Shown here piece after piece: positions 13,615 through 18,383 of a stretch of DNA of 18,383 nucleotides. The DNA is taken from NCBI GenBank assembly GCA_033720735.1, contig JAWWBX010000059.1:1-18383 (forward strand). Direction: 5' to 3'. The stretch's first letter is position 1, and each line of letters opens with the position of its first letter. Made by a program: the position numbers and the translations under genes. Below the pieces are notes generated by a model. The model did no database searches, was not told the DNA's origin, and saw only the letters and a list, made by a program, of their open reading frames with translations. Source of the stretch: B8-G4 sp033720735. Lineage in GTDB: Bacteria; Bacteroidota; Bacteroidia; Chitinophagales; Saprospiraceae.

Positions 13615-14844
13615 GTGCTCACAGAATTTTCATCACAAGTCCAACGTTTAACCAAGAAACCGGCTGCCGTGCTCAGACTCATTTGCCTGATTTGCCTTAC
13701 CTCCGGGGTCATGGCCCAATCTTCCCAACTGCTCGAGATCGAGGTGACCAAACGCCAGGAAGGCCCCAGTGTCATCCTGATGGCTAAAAACCATACTGAC
13801 TCGGCATATATCGTCACCGTCAATGTGGAAAGCTATGGCATGGAACTGAGTCGTGACGTTCCTTTCGACGTCCGGGTCGCCGGCGGCAAGGAGGTTCGGT
13901 TGATCACACTCACCCCGTTGCCCAACAAGCCCTGGAGCTACCGACAGCATTACTCTTTCAAGCCGGTACCCCCGCCGGTGTCCACAGCGCGTGAGGAAGC
14001 GCCCGTCACGGAAGCCATGCGGGAAGTGCTCGACATCCTCAACCGGGAAGCTGAAGAGGAAGAACAAGCTCCTCCGCCGGTGGTTACGACACCGCCGGCC
14101 ACGACGCCACCTCCGACAGTCACGCACGACCCGGCACCTGCAGAGGTGCGTGGCGTCGCGATCGAGGATGAAGAGCCAGAACCTCCCCGGTACGAGCCAG
14201 CAGCCCGGCCATCGTCAGCTATCTCGCGCAATGCCTACATTCCCGCAGGTGTATCGGATGAGTTCGGTCATACGGTGCCACTCCCGGTACGCAGGTTTGA
14301 ACCTCGCTCCCATCGTGCCAGCAGGGTGGGGAGTGCCTATATCCCCGAGCCCGTCACCAGGGAGTTGATGGCCGGACGCACCACGCTTCGAGTACCTGAA
14401 GAGGCTGAAGCCGCACCCGTCCGGACACAGACCAGCGACCCGGCCATTCCTGTCGAACGCCCGCGCACGGCGTCCCCTGAAATTTTGGGATTGCGCACTG
14501 TCGCCTACCGGGTGCCTCAGCTCGCCATGGCTCGCGACTGGTACGCCCGAGCCTTCAACGTACAGCCATACTTTGACGAACCATTTTATGTCGGGTTCAA
14601 TATCGGTGGATTCGAACTCGGTTTGCAACCGATTGAAGGCGTTCCAGCAGAGCCTGGAGAGGGGTCGGTGACCTACTGGGGTGTTGACGACATTGAGTCA
14701 ACCGTAGCGCATTTCTTAAGGTGTGGAGCCAGTCTCTTTGAGCCCGTGGAGGAGGTTGGTGGCGGGATCAAGGCCGCGGCTGTCAGAGACCCCTGGGGCA
14801 ACGTCATCGGCCTGATATACAATCCGCACTTCAAGAACAAGTAA
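13615..14844 (+). CDS. Secreted protein with C-terminal VOC (glyoxalase-fold) domain
   Basis: A 409-residue protein with an odd layout. A signal peptide ends near VMAQ. Residues about 36-125 form a beta-sandwich-like domain (VILMAKNHTDSAYIVTVNVES, then VRLITLTPLPNKPWSYRQHYSF) that resembles the N-terminal domain of Bacteroidota M23 peptidases. A Pro/Glu/Thr-rich linker follows, with a weak internal repeat (NAYIPxxV near 205, SAYIPxxV near 240). Residues about 291-407 are a VOC domain (VAYRVPQLAMARDWYARAF, WGVDDIESTVAHFLRCG, VRDPWGNVIGLIYNP). The usual VOC metal ligands seem absent: Tyr replaces the early His and Gly the late Glu. The GTG at 13615, preceded by ACGAGG, is preferred; the ATG at 13525 lies inside the DUF5679 terminator. 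Function unknown. Confidence 0.78.
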   Translation: MLTEFSSQVQRLTKKPAAVLRLICLICLTSGVMAQSSQLLEIEVTKRQEGPSVILMAKNHTDSAYIVTVNVESYGMELSRDVPFDVRVAGGKEVRLITLTPLPNKPWSYRQHYSFKPVPPPVSTAREEAPVTEAMREVLDILNREAEEEEQAPPPVVTTPPATTPPPTVTHDPAPAEVRGVAIEDEEPEPPRYEPAARPSSAISRNAYIPAGVSDEFGHTVPLPVRRFEPRSHRASRVGSAYIPEPVTRELMAGRTTLRVPEEAEAAPVRTQTSDPAIPVERPRTASPEILGLRTVAYRVPQLAMARDWYARAFNVQPYFDEPFYVGFNIGGFELGLQPIEGVPAEPGEGSVTYWGVDDIESTVAHFLRCGASLFEPVEEVGGGIKAAAVRDPWGNVIGLIYNPHFKNK

Positions 14845-14864
14845 GACGTCGGCGTCATGCCGGG

Positions 14865-15356
14865 ATGACAATTCGTTTCAAAAAAAGCCGCAACAATCAG
14901 GGCGTGTTGTACTGCATCAGACAGGACGGCTCCGAAAGTTGGTCCAGGATACGACCCGGTCTTGCATTGCACGACCTGGCACACTATGTCGTCGAAAAGG
15001 CCATGGGATTCCGACAGGCATTTTTCGGACTGGTCGATCAGGGATTTGAGATCGGAGACTTTGAGGCACCTCGATCTGAGCGCCCGGAAGAACTGCTGCC
15101 CGTCAACCTTCCGCTGGAATCGATCCAGGCTGAATATCTGGTCAACCAGCTTCAAACCGACGATGCAACAGGCACTGACAGTGCGTCATTTCTCTCTACC
15201 CTGCAGCAGACGTTGAATGAAAAAGGCCTCCCGGTGCCGGAAGGCCTTGATCAGCATCTCGTTGACCTGATGCGGGATCAATATCGTCGACTGGTCTTCC
15301 AGTGGATGACCTTGTCTCCCGGGCAGGTCATGGAGTTTTCTTTTGATTTGCCGTGA
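14865..15356 (+). CDS. Conserved hypothetical protein
   Basis: A 163-residue soluble protein without signal peptide or membrane segment. It opens with a basic strand-rich part (IRFKKSRNNQGVLYCIRQDGS), followed by LALHDLAHYVVEKAMGFRQAFFGLVDQGFEIGDFE and a helical C-terminal half. The HDLAHYVVE-x-x-x-GFxxAFFG pattern occurs in uncharacterised proteins of this phylum, to my recollection; His38 and His41 could bind a metal, but no known enzyme motif is complete. It starts 20 bases after the VOC-fusion gene on the same strand, so an operon is likely. It ends 3 bases from the end of the opposite DUF2911 gene. Confidence 0.75.
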   Translation: MTIRFKKSRNNQGVLYCIRQDGSESWSRIRPGLALHDLAHYVVEKAMGFRQAFFGLVDQGFEIGDFEAPRSERPEELLPVNLPLESIQAEYLVNQLQTDDATGTDSASFLSTLQQTLNEKGLPVPEGLDQHLVDLMRDQYRRLVFQWMTLSPGQVMEFSFDLP

Positions 15357-15359
15357 GGG

Positions 15360-15884
15360 CTAGCTTCCGGCAGTACCGGCAATACTCACCAACAGTTTGT
15401 CCCACCAGAGCTGGACTTCTCCATTCTCGATCTTGAACGTCATGCGTTCCATCATCTTGCCCGAATCTTTCGGCTTGGCTGTAACGCGTAGCACGTCCTT
15501 GGACTTGTCGTAGCTGTAGGCACCCCACTGATCGGGCACCGAGTTGAAGATGAATGTCCACTTGTCTTTCTCCGGAATGGTAAACAGGGCATATTTCCCG
15601 GCGGGCAGCGTCTTGCCGCCAAAATTGATCTCGGCACTCGTCTCAAACGTGGTGGCCTCGTTGGCACCTGTGCGCCAGACCTTGCCATAGGGCACCAATC
15701 CGCCCCAGATCTCACGCCCTTTCACACCGGGCTGACTGTAGGTGATCACAACTTCTGCATCTCCGATCATCCCTTTGGCGGTTGCCGGAGGGCTGGGTCT
15801 GTCGCCCTGCGCCTGAGCCGAAACAGCGAGGCCAGTGAACAACGCAAAGGTCAACAGAACGGGCAGGTACTTTCTCATCATCAT
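15360..15884 (-). CDS. Secreted DUF2911 protein
   Basis: A 174-residue protein with a signal peptide (LLTFALFTGLAVSAQAQ) and a DUF2911 domain over most of the rest. Signature stretches seen: ITYSQPGVKGREIWGGLVPYG, VWRTGANEATTFE, LPAGKYALFTIP, WTFIFNSVPDQWGAYSYD and MERMTFKI. This family is exported and widespread in Bacteroidota; its function is not known. It lies downstream of the DUF2306 gene on the same strand, with 118 bases between, and seems to have its own promoter box (TACGTTTG at 15925-15932). Another start one codon downstream (MMRKY) is possible. Confidence 0.92.
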   Translation of the reverse strand: MMMRKYLPVLLTFALFTGLAVSAQAQGDRPSPPATAKGMIGDAEVVITYSQPGVKGREIWGGLVPYGKVWRTGANEATTFETSAEINFGGKTLPAGKYALFTIPEKDKWTFIFNSVPDQWGAYSYDKSKDVLRVTAKPKDSGKMMERMTFKIENGEVQLWWDKLLVSIAGTAGS

Positions 15885-15924
15885 GGTAATAGGTTAAAGG
15901 TTAAAGAATGAGGTGATCACTAAA

Positions 15925-15932
15925 CAAACGTA
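15925..15932 (-). promoter_or_regulatory. Bacteroidota-type -7 box TACGTTTG for the DUF2911 gene
   Basis: On the - strand TACGTTTG matches TAnnTTTG exactly, 40 bases before the ATG at 15884. A TTTTG lies only 10-11 bases upstream, too close for a normal -33 element. Two direct GGTTAAA copies (15892-15905) lie between box and start. Confidence 0.5.
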
Positions 15933-15960
15933 AAAATCGCTCAAAAGATTACGCCCCGTG

Positions 15961-15974
15961 GTCTCGCATGAGAC
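15961..15974. repeat. Short hairpin between the DUF2306 and DUF2911 genes
   Basis: GTCTC (15961-15965) and GAGAC (15970-15974) pair perfectly around GCAT. It lies after the DUF2306 stop on -, but no clean T run follows, so it is at best a weak terminator. Confidence 0.35.
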
Positions 15975-16002
15975 ACCTGTGTCGATGCGCGATTGCCGCA
16001 CT

Positions 16003-16629
16003 TCAGTCCTTCTTGTTCCACTGGATGCAAACCTCGGCGAAGAACAGCGGGATCGCCCAGGCAAGCCATCCCAGGGTCGGGCCGCGCTCAACGAAGTTGC
16101 CGACATGACTGAACAACTCGTCGTTCAGGATCCGGAACATGACAAACCCGAAGGTGATGACGTAGCTGCGGATCATCCAGTCACGATGCTGGCCGATCCG
16201 CCGGAGCCGGATCGCACGATAGGCCATCCCTGCCGACACGAGCCATGGCAGCCCGAGGGATAAGAGGGCAATCGACCATGTCCAGTGGATGCGCATCGCG
16301 CTGTTGAACGACAGGTAGATCGAGCAGGTCGCACCGATCACGATCGAGATCAGATAGATCTTACCCAGCAAACGGTGTCGTTTGAAATTCCGGTTGCGTA
16401 TTGCAGGAATAAACTGGAACGGACCGATGATCAATGCCAGCATCCCTCCGGCGACATGACCGAAGAGCCATACCTTGAATTCCCAGAATCGCCCGTAGGC
16501 TTCCGGATCAAACCCAAGATAGCGTACGGCGTTGGTAGCGATAAACCACAGCGCGATGACCAGGACAATGAGGATCAGCGCAGTTCCGGTCCAGCCAGAA
16601 CTGCGACCGGAGGGGGTAATGGTAGACAT
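16003..16629 (-). CDS. DUF2306 integral membrane protein
   Basis: A 208-residue protein with about six predicted membrane helices: near residues 13-32, 50-72, 87-105, 113-135, 150-168 and 185-200. It matches DUF2306 by order and motif: FGHVAGGMLALIIGPFQF, then NRNFKRHRLLGKIY, and QHRDWMIRSYVITFGFVMFRI late in the chain. Histidines next to the membrane helices (His57, His84, His147) are typical of the family, whose function is not established. It lies downstream of the M28 peptidase gene on the same strand. A TATTTTCA box (16671-16678) suggests it may also have its own promoter. Confidence 0.88.
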   Translation of the reverse strand: MSTITPSGRSSGWTGTALILIVLVIALWFIATNAVRYLGFDPEAYGRFWEFKVWLFGHVAGGMLALIIGPFQFIPAIRNRNFKRHRLLGKIYLISIVIGATCSIYLSFNSAMRIHWTWSIALLSLGLPWLVSAGMAYRAIRLRRIGQHRDWMIRSYVITFGFVMFRILNDELFSHVGNFVERGPTLGWLAWAIPLFFAEVCIQWNKKD

Positions 16630-16670
16630 GGCAGTGCATTAGGTGATCAATCTGGTTGGTATGGATCCCC

Positions 16671-16678
16671 TGAAAATA
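16671..16678 (-). promoter_or_regulatory. Weak -7-like box TATTTTCA before the DUF2306 gene
   Basis: On the - strand TATTTTCA lies 41 bases before the ATG at 16629. It matches TAnnTTTG at six of eight positions. It sits in the short gap after the M28 stop codon, so it would be an internal promoter. No -33 element is clear. Confidence 0.25.
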
Positions 16679-16702
16679 CGCAATGATCACCTGCTATGCC
16701 AA

Positions 16703-18268
16703 TCAGCGTGTGCCGGCCTCCGGCAGGTCGATCGCCTTGCGTGGAAGGCGTTCGTCTCGCTGGGAGGTATTCCATACAAACCAGGCAATGATGGTGGCTG
16801 CCTGGCTCAGATCCTCAGCTACCAGATGGTCCCAGTTGTCCATGTTGGAGTGGTGGGTCCGGCTGGAGTATGCCATGGGATCCTGAATGAACTGGAACCC
16901 TGGAATGCCCACACCGTCGAACGGCAAATGGTCCGTTCCGCCGGTGTTGCTGAGCGATACGGTTTCAGCCCCCATGTCCTCGAAGGGATCGAGCCACTCG
17001 CGGAAGATGTCGGCGACCTTGTCATTGCCTTGCAGATAGACGCCGCGGATCTTGCCCGTACCGTTATCGAGATTATAGTAGGCCGAGACTTTGGCCTGAT
17101 CCGGCTTGAGGGATTGCGGTGTCCAGCCATTCTCGGGAAATTCGGCATAGTGCTCGCCGACATAGTTGCGCGAGCCGTGCAGGCCTTGCTCCTCACCGGT
17201 CCACAGGGCCAGGCGCAGGGTGCGCCGTGGCTGCACGCCGGTTTCAGTGATGGTCTGCTTGAGGATGCGGGCGACTTCCATCATCACGGCCGATCCTGCG
17301 CCATTATCCGTTGCCCCGGTACCCGTGTGCCATGAATCGAAGTGGGCGCCGAAAATGACGACTTCATCCTTGAGATCAGTGCCTGGAATCTCGGCGATGA
17401 TGTTGTGCTCCATGCCATCCTCATTGGTGTAGCGTGCATCGAGATCAATGCTCAGCTTTGACACAACGCCTTTGTTGAGCAGGCGGAAGATCCGGTTGTA
17501 ATGCTCGACGGACAACGTTACCTGCGGGATTACTTTCTGCCCTTCATCGCGGGCACTGCCACCTGAAGCGCGTGCGCCGGAAACAAAAACGGTACCCAGA
17601 TCTCCTTTGTAGCTGCGGTCGAGAACGGCCAGCGGTTCCTCTTCCTGGATGAGTTCCCACACCTTTTGGTTAAAACTGAACCTGCCCGTCCCGCCGCGAA
17701 AACCACGACGGGGCCGCGGGGTCGGTTTTGAGGCATTGGCCAACCGGAGCAGGCTCTCTGCATCGTGACGCCTGGCCAACCCGTCGAAATGCTCCTCGAG
17801 CGAGCGGATCGTATCCATCAGGACAAACTTGCCCTTGAGCTTGCCGCGATATGCCTCCAGTTCTTCCTCGTTGGTCGCATCGAGATAGATGACTTCACCG
17901 GTTCCTTTGACCGGGGGAGACCATGCCTTCGGATAGCCGATCAACGGCGAATAGGCCGGATCGACCGAGTGGATCTCAAAATGGGTAAGCTCCCAGCCAC
18001 GACCAAACGGCCCCCATTCGTCCAGGTGCACGTTGGTTAAACCCCAGTCCTTCAGCTGTCTGACGGCCCACTCCGTGGCCTTGTCGAGCATCGGCGAGCC
18101 GGTGAGGCGTGGTCCGTAAACGTCACACATCCAGCTTGCGTGCTCCATGACCTGGCTTTGCTCCAGTCCATGCTTTTTGATCACTTCCAGAATGTTGTCG
18201 TTGTCTGATTGTGCCCAGAGCATGGTGGTCAGGCAACACAACAGAGCGGTGAGTCGAAGGATTTTCAT
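16703..18268 (-). CDS. Secreted M28-family metallopeptidase with PA domain
   Basis: A 521-residue exported peptidase. The signal peptide ends near LWAQ (residue 20). Residues about 100-270 form the inserted protease-associated (PA) domain, which includes an Arg/Gly-rich stretch at 184-196. The catalytic domain shows GAHFDSWH (His309), GATDNGAGSA (bridging Asp321), TGEEQG (Glu359 as general base, Glu360 as ligand), NLDNG (Asp401) and THHSNMD (His472 or His473). This is the complete set for a two-zinc aminopeptidase or carboxypeptidase-like enzyme of M28. Likely role: removal of residues from peptides outside the cytoplasm; substrate preference is not visible. The start is well supported by the signal peptide. 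First gene of the - strand group that continues with DUF2306. Confidence 0.94.
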   Translation of the reverse strand: MKILRLTALLCCLTTMLWAQSDNDNILEVIKKHGLEQSQVMEHASWMCDVYGPRLTGSPMLDKATEWAVRQLKDWGLTNVHLDEWGPFGRGWELTHFEIHSVDPAYSPLIGYPKAWSPPVKGTGEVIYLDATNEEELEAYRGKLKGKFVLMDTIRSLEEHFDGLARRHDAESLLRLANASKPTPRPRRGFRGGTGRFSFNQKVWELIQEEEPLAVLDRSYKGDLGTVFVSGARASGGSARDEGQKVIPQVTLSVEHYNRIFRLLNKGVVSKLSIDLDARYTNEDGMEHNIIAEIPGTDLKDEVVIFGAHFDSWHTGTGATDNGAGSAVMMEVARILKQTITETGVQPRRTLRLALWTGEEQGLHGSRNYVGEHYAEFPENGWTPQSLKPDQAKVSAYYNLDNGTGKIRGVYLQGNDKVADIFREWLDPFEDMGAETVSLSNTGGTDHLPFDGVGIPGFQFIQDPMAYSSRTHHSNMDNWDHLVAEDLSQAATIIAWFVWNTSQRDERLPRKAIDLPEAGTR

Positions 18269-18383
18269 AATGATTGGTTTTGAGTTCGCGGCCCTGAAGT
18301 TAGGGAGAATGGGAGAAAGATGCAGGATTAGAATGGGAATGATGACGGACTGATTGGGGATGAAACCAGTTGCCAGTGAGCCA
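18269..18383. other. Region upstream of the M28 gene to the window edge
   Basis: No gene could be supported. It probably contains the promoter of the M28 gene; TAACTTCA on - (18295-18302) is a weak -7-like box 26 bases before the ATG. The rest is purine-rich on + with several GGGA and GAATGGGA-like words. Confidence 0.4.

Noticed and set aside
15223..15248. AAGGCC/GGCCTT inverted repeat near the end of the hypothetical gene
   Set aside because: It is inside a coding region, more than 100 bases before the stop, and has no T run, so it is not a terminator.
16643..17335. 230-codon open frame on + opposite the M28 peptidase
   Set aside because: It is antisense to the catalytic domain, whose metal ligands are all present, and it shows no signal or domain.

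Overview
The window looks like a chromosomal stretch of a Bacteroidota bacterium with GC-rich genes and AT-rich gaps. Saprospiria or a similar GC-rich lineage would fit, but this is inference from gene content, not a tree. The evidence is: a DUF2911 protein, a PorT-type outer-membrane barrel, many short lipoproteins, a hybrid sensor kinase with a two-component-regulator propeller and Y_Y_Y domain, a secreted M28 peptidase with PA domain, weak Shine-Dalgarno sequences, and several boxes resembling the Bacteroidota -7 promoter element TAnnTTTG. I saw no rRNA, tRNA, CRISPR array, insertion sequence or phage gene.

Layout. 1-2145: the 3' part of a molybdenum/tungsten formate dehydrogenase catalytic subunit, open at the left edge. 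2361-4462: an envelope cluster on +, namely an OmpA-family lipoprotein, a PorT-like barrel and, after a nested hairpin, a lipoprotein. 4676-5695 on -: a von Willebrand factor A lipoprotein with a clear rho-independent terminator. 5696-6219: no gene I can support. 6220-7630: a DUF2007 protein (-) divergent from a lipoprotein with duplicated Cys/His motifs (+), which is tail-to-tail with a YkgJ-type cysteine-cluster protein (-). 7693-13053: a secreted protein of unknown function, a 1211-residue hybrid histidine kinase, a stand-alone Hpt protein overlapping it by ATGA, and an OmpR-type response regulator on the opposite strand whose end overlaps the Hpt gene. 13350-13499: a 49-codon DUF5679 protein with its own promoter-like boxes and a terminator. 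13615-15356: a secreted protein ending in a VOC (glyoxalase-fold) domain, then a conserved hypothetical protein. 15360-18268 on -: DUF2911, a DUF2306 membrane protein and an M28 peptidase.

How the genes may work together. The clearest system is the signalling module at 8372-13053. A periplasmic sensor would phosphorylate its own histidine and receiver, pass the phosphate to the separate Hpt protein, and from there to the OmpR-type regulator. This is a phosphorelay spread over three proteins, instead of the all-in-one hybrid kinase with an AraC output that is common in this phylum. The secreted protein just upstream could be a partner or a target. The most unusual single genes are the secreted VOC fusion and the duplicated Cys/His lipoprotein.

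Start codons were chosen by signal peptide, domain start and position relative to hairpins. For several genes a start upstream of the chosen one exists and is noted.
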